Assembly: GCA_947494965.1 (NCBI GenBank)
Contig: CANLWV010000010.1
Location: 18,585 to 82,584 of the forward strand
Reading direction: 5' to 3'
DNA length: 64,000 bases
Origin: an uncultured Salinicoccus sp.
Lineage (GTDB): Bacteria > Bacillota > Bacilli > Staphylococcales > Salinicoccaceae
Positions 34,220-44,918 of the stretch are shown in pieces. The notes under the pieces are model-generated. The model saw nothing but the letters and a program-made list of their open reading frames with translations. It had not been told where the DNA came from and ran no database searches. The translations under genes and the position numbers were made by a program. The stretch's first letter is position 1. Each line of letters begins with the position of its first letter.

Positions 34220-35059
34220 ATGGACGAGATAAGTATCCGGCCGTTTCAGGAGAATGATCGGGAGACTCTAGCGGCTTTCAGGTTGAGTGAACAGCAACAA
34301 GTATATTCCAGCTTGCCGACTGATGTGGTCGATGATGCTGTTGATGACCCTGATCGTGTACCTTGTGTGGTATTGAACGGGGAAGGAACGATCATCGGAT
34401 TCTTCGTGCTTCATAAGCATTACCAGCATGAAGGTTACGACACACCACACGAAGTGGTCTATATAAGGTCGCTGTCGATTGATGAAAAGCTGCAGGGCCG
34501 CGGATATGGAACGCAGGTGGCGATGCGGCTGCCCATCTATATACAGGAGAACTTTTCGAATTTCGATCACCTTTACCTTGTCGTGGATGCTGAAAATACA
34601 GCAGCCTGGAACCTTTATGAACGAGCCGGGTTTACACATACGGCAACAAAGGAAGATGGTCCGATAGGAAAGGAACGTCTTTATTACCTGGATCTGGATA
34701 GCAAGTATGTACATAACATCAAACTAGGGAGAGATGACGCTGTACAGTTGCCGGCCATCAAAATCGATATAATCAGGAACCAGAAGGAGACCATCGGGGA
34801 GATAAAGGGCAAGGTCAATGGGGCGGAGCTTCGGATTACGCATCTGCATGTCAAGGCGGAGGAACGTGAACGCGGTGTTGCCTCAAGTGCGATGCGTCAA
34901 ATTGCGACTTTCCTCAGACGCGATATGCCAGAAATCAAGCAACTGACCATTTTGACCGATGATGCAGCAGGGTGGCATAAATTGTTTGAAAAAGGCGGAT
35001 TCGTCATGATGGAAGATGAAGGTGGACAGCAGAAATTCGTGAAGTATGTAAACTATTGA
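34220..35059 (+). CDS. Double-domain GNAT N-acetyltransferase
   Basis: A 279-residue protein with two GNAT folds. The first (about 1-155) has the acetyl-CoA loop L-Q-G-R-G-Y-G-T and the helix A-W-N-L-Y-E-R-A-G-F; the second (about 170-279) has R-E-R-G-V-A-S-S and W-H-K-L-F-E-K-G-G-F. The substrate is unknown. ATG 34220 is chosen because AAAAAGGGG lies 9 nt upstream; the longer frame from 34187 starts in that region. A TATAAT lies at about 34166-34171. It is upstream of rpoE on the same strand, but rpoE has its own promoter. Confidence 0.85.
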   Translation: MDEISIRPFQENDRETLAAFRLSEQQQVYSSLPTDVVDDAVDDPDRVPCVVLNGEGTIIGFFVLHKHYQHEGYDTPHEVVYIRSLSIDEKLQGRGYGTQVAMRLPIYIQENFSNFDHLYLVVDAENTAAWNLYERAGFTHTATKEDGPIGKERLYYLDLDSKYVHNIKLGRDDAVQLPAIKIDIIRNQKETIGEIKGKVNGAELRITHLHVKAEERERGVASSAMRQIATFLRRDMPEIKQLTILTDDAAGWHKLFEKGGFVMMEDEGGQQKFVKYVNY

Positions 35060-35067
35060 ATAAGTGC

Positions 35068-35096
35068 TTGATTCATGTTCCAATTACATGTAAGAT
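35068..35096 (+). promoter_or_regulatory. SigA promoter of rpoE
   Basis: TTGATT (35068-35073), a 17-bp spacer and TAAGAT (35091-35096) lie 37 bp upstream of the rpoE start. The spacer holds a CATGT-N7-ACATG inverted repeat whose meaning is unknown. Confidence 0.6.
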
Positions 35097-35132
35097 ATCC
35101 TGTGATATTCGAGACTGGAAAGGATGAATGAG

Positions 35133-35648
35133 ATGAGACTGGATGACTACTCCAAGCAGATGCTGGATGAAAACTCCTTTATCGAAATGGCACATATATA
35201 CCTTGAAGATGTAGGGAAAGAAGTGAACTTGTATGATATTGTCGACAAGTTCAAGGAGTTGGGCGGATATTCAGATAAGGAGATTGAAAACCGTATTGTG
35301 CAATTTTACACGGATTTGAATACGGATGGCCGTTTTCTGAGTACAGGCGAAGGCTTGTGGGGACTTAGGGATTGGTACTCGGTAGATGACATATCCGATA
35401 AGATCGCACCAACAATCCACAAGATCGAGCTTGCCGTGGAGGATGAGCCGATTGATGGAGATGTCGAAGAAGATATCATTGACCAGGATAAGGAACTCGT
35501 CGAAGATGATACAGAGGACCTCGACTCCCCATTGTCAAAAAATGAAATTTCAGGCGAGGAGGAAGTCGACGAAACCATCGATGAAGATATAGAGTACGAT
35601 GATACGGATGAACTTGAAGACTCCTACGAAGATAAACCCGATCTCTAG
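35133..35648 (+). CDS. rpoE: RNA polymerase delta subunit
   Basis: A 171-residue RpoE. The structured N-terminal domain ([10 protein letters not shown] to about residue 90, ending in [11 protein letters not shown]) binds core polymerase, and the disordered, strongly acidic C-terminal half (D/E-rich) promotes recycling and start-site selectivity. ATG 35133 gives the conserved start and better spacing from GGAAAGG than ATG 35124. It stands immediately upstream of pyrG, as in Bacillus and Staphylococcus. Confidence 0.94.
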   Translation: MRLDDYSKQMLDENSFIEMAHIYLEDVGKEVNLYDIVDKFKELGGYSDKEIENRIVQFYTDLNTDGRFLSTGEGLWGLRDWYSVDDISDKIAPTIHKIELAVEDEPIDGDVEEDIIDQDKELVEDDTEDLDSPLSKNEISGEEEVDETIDEDIEYDDTDELEDSYEDKPDL

Positions 35649-35663
35649 AAAAACAACTTCCAG

Positions 35664-35691
35664 TTGACATTCAGGTTAAAAGTGATATTAT
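35664..35691 (+). promoter_or_regulatory. SigA promoter of pyrG
   Basis: TTGACA (35664-35669) and TATTAT (35686-35691) at 16-bp spacing, with the predicted transcript starting at the GGGCUC at 35699-35704. This start sequence is required for the CTP-sensing attenuation described for Bacillus pyrG. Confidence 0.8.
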
Positions 35692-35698
35692 TTTTATT

Positions 35699-37383
<1,685 letters not shown>

Positions 37384-37390
37384 CATGTTG

Positions 37391-37429
37391 AAGAGCCACG
37401 CAACCCTAATGGTTGCGTGGCTCTTTTTA
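37391..37429 (+). terminator. Terminator after pyrG
   Basis: A 15-bp perfect stem (37391-37405 with 37411-37425; core GCCACGCAACC) followed by TTTTTAT. Confidence 0.92.
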
Positions 37430-37439
37430 TATGCGGTAA

Positions 37440-37454
37440 CGATAATCATTGTCA
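37440..37454 (+). promoter_or_regulatory. Fur-like box upstream of the P1B-4 ATPase gene
   Basis: CGATAATCATTGTCA matches the 7-1-7 Fur consensus TGATAATNATTATCA with two mismatches. It lies about 60 bp upstream of the -10 TATAAT (37515-37520), too far for simple repression. In B. subtilis, Fur binds upstream of the orthologous iron-efflux gene pfeT and activates it, so an activator role is plausible. Confidence 0.6.
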
Positions 37455-37554
37455 TCATCCACATAAAATTCAAACAAACATGCTGACAGATCATGAAACC
37501 GGTCAGGGGGTGGGTATAATTGAAGTACAAGGATAATACTTAAGGAGTGGTCGA

Positions 37555-39429
37555 ATGAACAAGCTCCAGTTGTACTTCACAGTCATTTCAGGTCTATTGA
37601 TTGCTGCAGGATTCTACCTGGAACGTTTCACGGAAGTGTCATGGTATCCATTGATCTTTATCCTGTCATTTGTCATCGGGGGATGGTTCCAGGCTAAAGA
37701 AGGCGTGCAGCACACAGTGAGGGAGCGGAAGCTGAATGTTGAACTGCTCATGATTATTGCAGCGACCGGCGCATCCATTATAGGGTATTGGTTTGAAGGA
37801 GCGATCCTCATATTCATCTTCAGTGTCAGTGGGACACTTGAGGCTTATGCTGAGACCAAGACCCGTGATGCTGTTGGGTCATTGATCAAAATGAAGCCGA
37901 ACACTGCCAAAAAACTGTCGGCAGACGGAGGATATGAAACAGTGGAAGTGGATTCGCTGGAAATAGGAGATGTAGTAGTCGTCATGCGGGGAGACGTCTT
38001 TCCGATAGACGGTATTGTTATAGAGGGCTCGACAGAAGTCGATGAGGCATCTCTGACGGGCGAGTCCATACTGGTTGATAAAAGTGTTGATGACACTGTG
38101 TTGACAGGTTCCATCAATGAAGGGGGCGTAGTATCTGTCAGGATGACGGTGGACAATGAGGAAACCATCTTCAATCGGATGATAGAACTGGTGAAGGAAA
38201 GCGAAAGTGTACCTTCGAAGCGCGCACAATTCATAGAACGGTTCGAAAACAGGTACGTTTGGATAGTGTTGATCACAACAGGTTTCATGCTATTTATGCC
38301 ACATTACATTTTTGGATGGGGATGGAATGAGACCTTCTACCGTGCAATGGTGCTTCTGGTCGTCGCCTCGCCATGTGCAGTGGTGGCTTCCATTACGCCA
38401 GCTACCCTTTCAGCTATATCGACCAGTGCCAAAAAAGGTGTGTTGGTCAAGGGTGGGAGATACATGGAGCAGTTGAATGAAGTGGATTTCGTCCTGTTTG
38501 ATAAAACAGGCACACTGACTAAGGGAGAACCCGCCATTACACATTTTGAAGTAGTGAAAGAATCCGAACGGTCACGCATAGCGGCGTTCATCTATGAACT
38601 TGAACGCTCCAGCAACCATCCGCTCGCAGTCAAGATCAAGAATCACTTTGAAGGCATGAAGCAAGAAGGTGTGACGGCAACAGATGTCCGTGATGTGGTA
38701 GGTAAAGGTGTAGAAGGTATGATTGGAGGAAGACATGTCCAAGTGTTCAAAGCACAGGATGATGATTTCATGGAGTCTTATAAATCACAGCTTTTGGATA
38801 GTGGGCATACTGTTACGATATATATCGAAGATGGCATAAAAAAAGCGCTCATCGCTCTTAAGGATGTAGAGCGGGAAGAGGCTTCAGATATAATCGGAAC
38901 ACTTAATAAGCTTGGCAAGGAGACGATTATGATCTCTGGTGACAACCAGAAGGCAGCAGAATCAATCGCGCATTCAATTGGTATAACTAAAGCGATAGGG
39001 GACCAGAGCCCTGAAGACAAGGTGAAGCACATAAATGCCTATAAGGAAAAAGGGATAGTGGTGATGGTGGGTGACGGCGTCAACGATGCGCCAGGCCTCA
39101 AACAAGCCGATATCGGAGTCGCCATGGGTAAAGGTACGGGAATTGCGTTAGAGACGGCAGACATCGTTTTGATGAATGAGCAGTTGAAGCGCATACCCGA
39201 GATGATGACTGCATCAGCTCGATTGAATCGCATAATCGCACAGAACCTGTTATTTTCAGTCGCTGTCATTACCATTCTGATCATTTCGAACTTCTTTCAG
39301 GCAATCAATCTGCCCCTAGGTGTCATCGGTCATGAAGGGAGCACCATCTTGGTCATCCTGAACGGCCTGAGGATGCTTTCAGATCAGGAGTTCAGTACGC
39401 TTCATTCGTCATTTCGTCCACAAGGATGA
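37555..39429 (+). CDS. pfeT: P1B-4-type metal-exporting ATPase (PfeT/FrvA-like)
   Basis: A 624-residue P-type ATPase without N-terminal metal-binding domains. It has the T-G-E-S phosphatase motif, the phosphorylated Asp in D-K-T-G-T-L-T, S-N-H-P-L in the nucleotide domain and G-D-G-V-N-D-A-P. The membrane metal site is S-P-C-A in helix 6 with H-E-G-S-T in the last helix pair, the signature of subgroup P1B-4 that exports Fe2+ (PfeT, FrvA) or Co2+ (CoaT). AAGGAG precedes ATG 37555. A Fur-like box lies upstream. The stop region overlaps the convergent DUF2529 gene by 38 bp. Confidence 0.88.
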   Translation: MNKLQLYFTVISGLLIAAGFYLERFTEVSWYPLIFILSFVIGGWFQAKEGVQHTVRERKLNVELLMIIAATGASIIGYWFEGAILIFIFSVSGTLEAYAETKTRDAVGSLIKMKPNTAKKLSADGGYETVEVDSLEIGDVVVVMRGDVFPIDGIVIEGSTEVDEASLTGESILVDKSVDDTVLTGSINEGGVVSVRMTVDNEETIFNRMIELVKESESVPSKRAQFIERFENRYVWIVLITTGFMLFMPHYIFGWGWNETFYRAMVLLVVASPCAVVASITPATLSAISTSAKKGVLVKGGRYMEQLNEVDFVLFDKTGTLTKGEPAITHFEVVKESERSRIAAFIYELERSSNHPLAVKIKNHFEGMKQEGVTATDVRDVVGKGVEGMIGGRHVQVFKAQDDDFMESYKSQLLDSGHTVTIYIEDGIKKALIALKDVEREEASDIIGTLNKLGKETIMISGDNQKAAESIAHSIGITKAIGDQSPEDKVKHINAYKEKGIVVMVGDGVNDAPGLKQADIGVAMGKGTGIALETADIVLMNEQLKRIPEMMTASARLNRIIAQNLLFSVAVITILIISNFFQAINLPLGVIGHEGSTILVILNGLRMLSDQEFSTLHSSFRPQG

Positions 39430-39904
39430 ACAGGTGATCATACAGGTATAGGAATGCAGAAATATAAGGGTTAACAATTTTGTCGAAATCAGGTGTCGGA
39501 ACCAGGGGACGCGGAGAGGATAAGTCGATATAATGGTGGAGTGAGTCCAGTATTTCTGCTTCATGCTTATTATAATTCGAGATGAGCACGAATTCCTTGT
39601 CCGCTTCTCCAAGCGCATTGGCCAACTGTTTGACGGGTTCATCAAACTGGTCTGCTATAACCAGGGTCCGGTCCGGGGCGTCCAAGGATTCGACCGTTTC
39701 GAATGGTTTGGCCTTCGGCAGGGAGAGTGCCCCTTCCAGAAGGTATGATTGGATGCCGGTGAAATCGTGGAAAGTGGCCAGCCGGACTTCCCCCTCGCTG
39801 CCGACAGCCTGGGCAATCAGGCGTGCCGCCATTTCGATTTCTTCTTCCTGGGCGTTTATATGATTATATATATTCGTCAGTTGAGTCTGTAGAATCTTAT
39901 CCAT
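39392..39904 (-). CDS. ywjG: DUF2529 (YwjG-type) protein
   Basis: A 170-residue protein of the DUF2529 family, found between pyrG and fba in Bacillus and relatives, as here. It has a helical N-terminus, a Rossmann-like middle (R-T-L-V-I-A-D-Q-F and F-V-L-I-S-N-Y-N-K-H-E, resembling SIS-type sugar-phosphate folds) and the conserved end V-N-P-Y-I-S-A-F-L-Y-L-Y-D-H-L. The function is unknown. It is the only minus-strand gene in this stretch and overlaps the ATPase gene tail-to-tail. Confidence 0.85.
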   Translation of the reverse strand: MDKILQTQLTNIYNHINAQEEEIEMAARLIAQAVGSEGEVRLATFHDFTGIQSYLLEGALSLPKAKPFETVESLDAPDRTLVIADQFDEPVKQLANALGEADKEFVLISNYNKHEAEILDSLHHYIDLSSPRPLVPTPDFDKIVNPYISAFLYLYDHLFILVDEMTNEAY

Positions 39905-39975
39905 AAGATCACTCCATTCATGGTAGTCAGTATTTCAATGGTACCAAATCATTACCCGAAATAAAATGTATTTGC

Positions 39976-39981
39976 TATAAT
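39976..39981 (+). promoter_or_regulatory. Extended -10 promoter of fba
   Basis: TATAAT preceded by TGC gives the extended -10 pattern TG-n-TATAAT, 44 bp upstream of the fba start. No clear -35 is present. Confidence 0.55.
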
Positions 39982-40025
39982 CACAGTTATGCAATAAAGC
40001 AAACAATCTACAGGAGGAAAATTAG

Positions 40026-40883
40026 ATGCCTTTAGTATCAATGACGGAAATGCTTAATAAAGCAAGAAAAGAAGGATACGCAGTCGGCCAGTATAACGTC
40101 AATAACCTGGAGTTCGCCCAAGCGATCCTAACAGCTTCACAAGAAGAGAATGCCCCGGTCATCCTGGGCGTTTCAGAAGGTGCGGCGAGATATATGAGCG
40201 GCATGACAACTGTCGTCAAAATGATTGAAGGGCTTATGCACGACCTTGATATCACAATCCCTGTGGCCATCCACTTGGATCATGGCTCGAGCTATGAAAA
40301 ATGTGTCGAGGCGATTGGTGCTGGATTTACATCAGTCATGATAGATGCTTCGCATGGCCCATTTGAAGATAATGTCGCCACAACAAGGAAGGTCGTCGAG
40401 TATGCCCATGAAAGAGGCGTCTCCGTCGAAGCTGAGCTCGGTGTCGTTGGTGGCCAGGAAGATGATGTTATAGCGGACGGTGTGATCTATGCCGATCCTG
40501 CAGAGTGCCGCGAACTGGTTGAGAGGACAGGCATCGATTGTCTCGCACCTGCACTCGGTTCGGTACATGGTCCATATAAGGGGGAACCGAACCTTGGATT
40601 TGCGGAAATGGAAGAAATCGGCAACCAGTCCGATATCCCATTGGTGCTGCACGGTGGTACGGGCATTCCGACTAAAGACATCCAAAGATCAATCTCTCTT
40701 GGAACCGCTAAAATCAATGTCAATACCGACAACCAGATTGCGTCAGCACAGAAGGTCAGGGAAGTACTGGCCAATGATTCTGAAGTATACGATCCACGTA
40801 AATACCTCGGGCCTGCAAGGGAAGCAGTCAAAGAGACTGTACGCGGTAAAATCCGGGAATTCGGCACCTCAGGCCAAGCGTAA
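40026..40883 (+). CDS. fba: Class II fructose-bisphosphate aldolase
   Basis: A 285-residue Zn2+-dependent aldolase that splits fructose-1,6-bisphosphate in glycolysis and joins trioses in gluconeogenesis. It shows Q-Y-N-V-N-N-L-E, the metal/catalytic segment H-L-D-H-G-S, the Y-A-D-P-A-E-C region and [14 protein letters not shown] precedes ATG 40026. It has its own promoter and terminator, consistent with high expression. Confidence 0.96.
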   Translation: MPLVSMTEMLNKARKEGYAVGQYNVNNLEFAQAILTASQEENAPVILGVSEGAARYMSGMTTVVKMIEGLMHDLDITIPVAIHLDHGSSYEKCVEAIGAGFTSVMIDASHGPFEDNVATTRKVVEYAHERGVSVEAELGVVGGQEDDVIADGVIYADPAECRELVERTGIDCLAPALGSVHGPYKGEPNLGFAEMEEIGNQSDIPLVLHGGTGIPTKDIQRSISLGTAKINVNTDNQIASAQKVREVLANDSEVYDPRKYLGPAREAVKETVRGKIREFGTSGQA

Positions 40884-40892
40884 CAGGCCATG

Positions 40893-40924
40893 AAAAGCCA
40901 TCCACCAAGGATGGCTTTTATTTG
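40893..40924 (+). terminator. Terminator after fba
   Basis: AAAAGCCATCC (40893-40903) pairs with GGATGGCTTTT (40909-40919), followed by ATTTGATT. Confidence 0.88.
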
Positions 40925-41033
40925 ATTATTGAAGCAGATACGTATACAGTTTGAGAAGATCTGGCAGCCATTGCCGACTGGGCATGACTGTTTTATAATG
41001 AATGAATAACCTAAATGGAGGTCCCTTAAGTTT

Positions 41034-41684
41034 ATGAAATACTTTATCGATACAGCAAATATGGATGAAATCAAAGAGATACACGAATGGGGCGTATTGC
41101 GCGGTGTTACGACCAATCCATCGCTTGTGGCCAAGGAGAAGGACATATCCTTCCATGACCGTCTTGTGGAAATATGCGAATTGGTTCAAGGGCCGGTAAG
41201 CGGCGAAGTGATTGCGCTTGATGCAGCAGGCATGATTGAAGAAGGACGTGAACTCGCGAAGCTTCACGAGCATATCATCGTCAAAATTCCGATGACTGAC
41301 GAAGGAATGAAAGCGGTGAATGTCCTGTCATCTGAAGGGATAAAAACAAATGTGACGCTTGTATTCAATACTGTCCAGGCACTTACGGCCGCCCATGCTG
41401 GCGCAACTTATGTGTCTCCATTCATCGGCAGGCTGGATGATATCGGTCTCGACGGCATGGATCTCATCGCGGACATCCGACACATCTTCACAATCCATGG
41501 AATAGGGACGGAAATAATCGCTGCCTCCATCAGAAATGAAGGCCATGTCCACGGTGCAGCGGCAGCAGGTGCAGATATTGCGACAATTCCTTATAAAGTA
41601 TTGAAGAAACTCACAAGTCATCCACTGACTGACAAAGGCATCGACCAGTTCCTGAAAGACTGGAACAGCCAAAAGGGCCAGTAG
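41034..41684 (+). CDS. tal: Transaldolase (short, Fsa-like)
   Basis: A 216-residue short transaldolase-family enzyme. The Schiff-base lysine is Lys84 in I-I-V-K-I-P-M-T, with conserved T-T-N-P-S-L near residue 30 and S-P-F-I-G-R-L-D-D. It transfers dihydroxyacetone units between sugar phosphates, or acts as a fructose-6-phosphate aldolase; sequence alone does not separate the two. It lies between fba and murZ, as in Bacillus (ywjH). Confidence 0.92.
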   Translation: MKYFIDTANMDEIKEIHEWGVLRGVTTNPSLVAKEKDISFHDRLVEICELVQGPVSGEVIALDAAGMIEEGRELAKLHEHIIVKIPMTDEGMKAVNVLSSEGIKTNVTLVFNTVQALTAAHAGATYVSPFIGRLDDIGLDGMDLIADIRHIFTIHGIGTEIIAASIRNEGHVHGAAAAGADIATIPYKVLKKLTSHPLTDKGIDQFLKDWNSQKGQ

Positions 41685-41709
41685 GCATTCTAAATTAAGG
41701 AGAACGACT

Positions 41710-42978
41710 ATGGTTAAAGAAGTGATAAAAGTCAGAGGGGGCAGGAAACTCTCCGGCGAAGTAGAGATCAGCGGGGCGAAAAATAGTGCGGTCGCCCTGA
41801 TACCTGCGTCATTAATGGCGTCAGACGGCGAAGTGGTCCTGGAAGGTTTGCCGGAAATCTCCGATGTAAAGACATTGATGAGCCTCCTTAATGATCTGAA
41901 CATCACCACGGAACTCGACGGGACAACATTGCGCATCAATGCTGAAAAAGCAGAAAATATGCCGTTGCCAAATACAAAAGTACAATCCCTAAGAGCATCC
42001 TATTATATGATGGGGGCGATGCTTGCGCGGTTCAAGAAATGTGTGATAGGACTCCCGGGAGGATGTCCGCTCGGTCCCAGACCGATCGACCAGCACATTA
42101 AAGGATTTGAAAAACTTGGTGCCAAAGTGAAGAATGAACATGGTGCCATGTACCTTGTCGCAGAAAAGCTGAAAGGTGCGAGAATATTCTTCGATATGGT
42201 TTCGGTGGGGGCGACAATCAACCTTATGATTGCTGCGAGTAGTGCAGAAGGTAAGACGGTGCTTGAGAATGTGGCTAAAGAACCGGAAGTCGTCGATGTA
42301 GCTTCGCTGCTCAATAATATGGGTGCTGATATCCGAGGTGCTGGAACGGACACCATCAAGATCCATGGGGTGGAATCACTCCATGGCACCACCCACAACA
42401 TCATCCCAGACCGCATAGAAGCGGGTACCTATATGATTACAGCGGCAGCGACAGGAGAGAACTTCACGGTAAAAAACATCATCCCGACCCATATGGAGTC
42501 ACTTACGGCGAAGCTCGAGGAGCTGGGGGTGCAGATTGAACTGGGAGATGATTGGGCGACCATCAGCAAACCTGAACATTACCGGCCGATTTCAGTTAAG
42601 ACTCAAGTGTACCCAGGATTTGCGACTGATCTGCAACAGCCTCTAACCCCGATACTCTTTATGGCGGACGGGGTCAGCAAGATTACAGAAACGATTTATC
42701 CGGCCCGTTTCAGACATGTCGATGAACTGAGTCGTATGGATGCAAAAATAGAACAGAAAAGCGGCTCGGCACTGATTTTCCCATCAAGGTTAAACGGGGC
42801 TGACGTCTACGCAAGTGATCTTCGTGCTGGAGCGAGTCTTCTCATCTCAGGCCTGATCGCTGAGGGTGTGACAACGATCCATAATGTGAACCATATAGAT
42901 CGTGGCTACACGGATATCGTCAAGAAACTGAAGGATTTAGGCGCTGACATCTGGCGCGAAGAGATAAAAGAAAACTGA
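41710..42978 (+). CDS. murZ: UDP-N-acetylglucosamine 1-carboxyvinyltransferase (MurZ/MurAB)
   Basis: A 422-residue enolpyruvyl transferase that starts peptidoglycan precursor synthesis. The catalytic loop has Cys119 in [10 protein letters not shown], the fosfomycin target. It is the second MurA homologue of the window; its position upstream of rho identifies it as the MurZ/MurAB copy, while the one at 59750 corresponds to MurAA. It follows tal by 25 bp and is probably co-transcribed with it. Confidence 0.94.
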   Translation: MVKEVIKVRGGRKLSGEVEISGAKNSAVALIPASLMASDGEVVLEGLPEISDVKTLMSLLNDLNITTELDGTTLRINAEKAENMPLPNTKVQSLRASYYMMGAMLARFKKCVIGLPGGCPLGPRPIDQHIKGFEKLGAKVKNEHGAMYLVAEKLKGARIFFDMVSVGATINLMIAASSAEGKTVLENVAKEPEVVDVASLLNNMGADIRGAGTDTIKIHGVESLHGTTHNIIPDRIEAGTYMITAAATGENFTVKNIIPTHMESLTAKLEELGVQIELGDDWATISKPEHYRPISVKTQVYPGFATDLQQPLTPILFMADGVSKITETIYPARFRHVDELSRMDAKIEQKSGSALIFPSRLNGADVYASDLRAGASLLISGLIAEGVTTIHNVNHIDRGYTDIVKKLKDLGADIWREEIKEN

Positions 42979-43013
42979 TTAAAGGCCCGGACAGTTGTCC
43001 GGGCCTTTAATCG
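42979..43013 (+). terminator. Terminator after murZ
   Basis: A 15-bp perfect stem (42979-42993 with 42996-43010; core AAAGGCCCGGACA). The T-run after it is short, so some read-through into rho is possible. Confidence 0.8.
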
Positions 43014-43169
43014 GAATCGGAAAAGGAGGGCGAGCCGCATCGAACCTTTATCTTTGGCACCCTCTAGTGTAGAATATGTAAAGGTAATTCTCCCTGGAAA
43101 GCCCCTGTAGCACGCCCTCAATCAAAAACACCCAAACCATCTACTTAAAAATGAAAGTGACGTGAATAT

Positions 43170-44486
43170 ATGGCTGAAAGAGATGAAAATGGACTTAAGT
43201 ATGAGTCCTTTGATGCCCTATACAAAAAAAACAATACAAAAGAACTGACAGTGCGCGCCAAAGAGCTTGGGCTCTCCAACTACAGCCGGCTGAACAAGAA
43301 AGAACTGGTCCTTGCCATCATGGAAGCCCAGATGGAGAAAGACGGCAACTATTATATGGAAGGGGTACTCGATGACATCCAACCGGATGGCTACGGTTTC
43401 CTGAGGACGGTCAACCTCTCCAAGGGGGAGAAGGACATATACATTTCTGCTTCCCAAATCCGCCGCTTCGAACTCAAAAAAGGCGATAAAGTCACAGGTA
43501 AAGTGCGCCGGCCGAAAGAGAACGAGAAATACTATGGATTGCTGCAGGTCGACTTCGTCAATGACCATAATGCAGAGCAGATAAAAAAACGCCCGCACTT
43601 CCAGGCACTTACACCGCTCTATCCCGATGAGCGCATGCATCTGGAAAACCGGCCTGAGGATCTATCGACGCGGATCATGGATCTTGTCACTCCGATCGGT
43701 TTCGGTCAGCGGGGGATGATCGTCGCCCCACCTAAGGCAGGTAAGACTTCCCTTCTTAAAGAGATCGCCAATGCGATCACCAAAAACCATCCTGAATCAA
43801 AATTATTCATCCTCCTCATCGGCGAACGGCCTGAGGAAGTGACGGATCTCGAGCGGTCTGTTGAAGATGCGGAAGTTGTGCATTCGACCTTCGACGAACC
43901 GCCTGAACACCATGTCAAAGTTGCTGAACTGCTTCTTGAACGTTCGAAACGGCTCGTGGAGATGGGCGAGGATGTAGTGGTGTTGATGGATTCCATCACA
44001 CGGCTTGCGAGGGCGTATAACCTTGTGATCCCACCAAGTGGCCGCACGTTATCCGGTGGACTTGATCCGGCGAGCCTGCATCGACCGAAGCATTTCTTCG
44101 GTGCGGCAAGAAATATAGAAGCCGGAGGCAGCCTGACCATCCTGGCTACAGCACTGGTGGATACAGGCAGCCGCATGGATGATGTAATCTATGAAGAGTT
44201 CAAAGGAACCGGCAATATGGAACTGCATCTGGACCGCAACATGAGCGAACGGAGGATCTATCCGGCAATCGATATCCGGCGCTCGAGCACCCGTAAAGAA
44301 GAACTGCTTCTCGATAAGGGGCAGCTCGAAGTATTATGGCAGCTCCGGAACTTGTTCACGGACTCCCCGGACTTCACCGAAAGGTTCTTGAAGATATTGA
44401 AACAGACCAAGACAAACGAGGAATTTTTCGATGTGCTGCGCCAGCGGATGCTGTCTTCCCATTCGACCGGCCGCCCAGTCATCTGA
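43170..44486 (+). CDS. rho: Transcription termination factor Rho
   Basis: A 438-residue hexameric RNA helicase. The N-terminal helical domain (L-T-V-R-A-K-E-L-G-L-S-N-Y-S-R-L-N-K-K) and cold-shock-like RNA-binding domain (G-Y-G-F-L-R, residues about 70-125) precede the ATPase domain with Walker A P-P-K-A-G-K-T-S and the Q/R-loop region. The 157-bp leader after murZ has no obvious ORF. Rho commonly terminates within its own leader, which may apply here. In Staphylococcaceae it mainly curbs antisense and prophage transcription. Confidence 0.96.
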   Translation: MAERDENGLKYESFDALYKKNNTKELTVRAKELGLSNYSRLNKKELVLAIMEAQMEKDGNYYMEGVLDDIQPDGYGFLRTVNLSKGEKDIYISASQIRRFELKKGDKVTGKVRRPKENEKYYGLLQVDFVNDHNAEQIKKRPHFQALTPLYPDERMHLENRPEDLSTRIMDLVTPIGFGQRGMIVAPPKAGKTSLLKEIANAITKNHPESKLFILLIGERPEEVTDLERSVEDAEVVHSTFDEPPEHHVKVAELLLERSKRLVEMGEDVVVLMDSITRLARAYNLVIPPSGRTLSGGLDPASLHRPKHFFGAARNIEAGGSLTILATALVDTGSRMDDVIYEEFKGTGNMELHLDRNMSERRIYPAIDIRRSSTRKEELLLDKGQLEVLWQLRNLFTDSPDFTERFLKILKQTKTNEEFFDVLRQRMLSSHSTGRPVI

Positions 44487-44500
44487 ATTGAACAGAACGG

Positions 44501-44529
44501 TTGATTCTTTCTATTCCAACGTGTATAAT
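44501..44529 (+). promoter_or_regulatory. SigA promoter of rpmE
   Basis: TTGATT (44501-44506), a 17-bp spacer and TATAAT (44524-44529). The predicted transcript has a leader of about 65-70 nt before the rpmE start. Confidence 0.75.
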
Positions 44530-44535
44530 GCAAAA

Positions 44536-44603
44536 GTATCGAAGTGGGCAACCCACTAATAACTCTGTTCCAGATGGTTCAGGGCAAAGGAGCTGAAAAG
44601 GTA
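44536..44603 (+). promoter_or_regulatory. Structured 5' leader of rpmE
   Basis: It holds a tight hairpin AGTGGG-CAA-CCCACT (44543-44557) and a second stem TTCAG (44578-44582)/CTGAA (44593-44597) whose loop contains the AAAGGAG ribosome site. Ribosomal protein L31 leaders that fold around the ribosome site and bind L31 are known in several phyla including Firmicutes. This is a candidate of that kind, not a proven match. Confidence 0.45.
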
Positions 44604-44819
44604 ATGAAACAAGGAATTCACCCGGAATACCACAGAGTGACTGTAAAGTGCTCATGTGGCAACGATTTTGAAACAGGATCAGTTAACAGCGAGGACATTA
44701 CAGTAGAGGTTTGTGCTGAATGTCATCCATTCTATACTGGACGTCAAAAATTCGCATCTGCGGATGGCCGTATTGAAAAGTTCAACAAAAAATTCGGTTT
44801 CAAAAGCGCAAACGAATAA
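44604..44819 (+). CDS. rpmE: 50S ribosomal protein L31, zinc-binding type A
   Basis: A 71-residue L31 starting M-K-Q-G-I-H-P-E-Y. The four zinc ligands are all present: Cys16 and Cys18 (K-C-S-C-G), Cys37 and Cys40 (V-C-A-E-C-H-P-F). This is the zinc-containing C+ type; S. aureus carries the zinc-free type B instead. ATG 44604 gives the conserved start; the longer frame from 44544 lies in the leader. It follows rho, as in Bacillus. Confidence 0.95.
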   Translation: MKQGIHPEYHRVTVKCSCGNDFETGSVNSEDITVEVCAECHPFYTGRQKFASADGRIEKFNKKFGFKSANE

Positions 44820-44827
44820 GAGTATAC

Positions 44828-44864
44828 AAACTGTATCGGGTTATATTCCGATACAGTTTTTTTA
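44828..44864 (+). terminator. Terminator after rpmE
   Basis: AAACTGTATCGG (44828-44839) pairs with CCGATACAGTTT (44848-44859), followed by a further T-run. Confidence 0.92.
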
Positions 44865-44918
44865 TTTCCGAATATGATATAATTAACGAGATTAAAGAGA
44901 CGAAAAGGTGAAAAATAT

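Noticed and set aside
37515..37545. PerR box overlapping the promoter of the P1B-4 ATPase gene.
   Set aside because: The best fit to TTATAATNATTATAA around the TATAAT has too many mismatches to call.
43011..43169. Riboswitch or leader ORF before rho.
   Set aside because: No recognisable aptamer or ribosome site with an ORF was seen; any control is more likely Rho-dependent attenuation.
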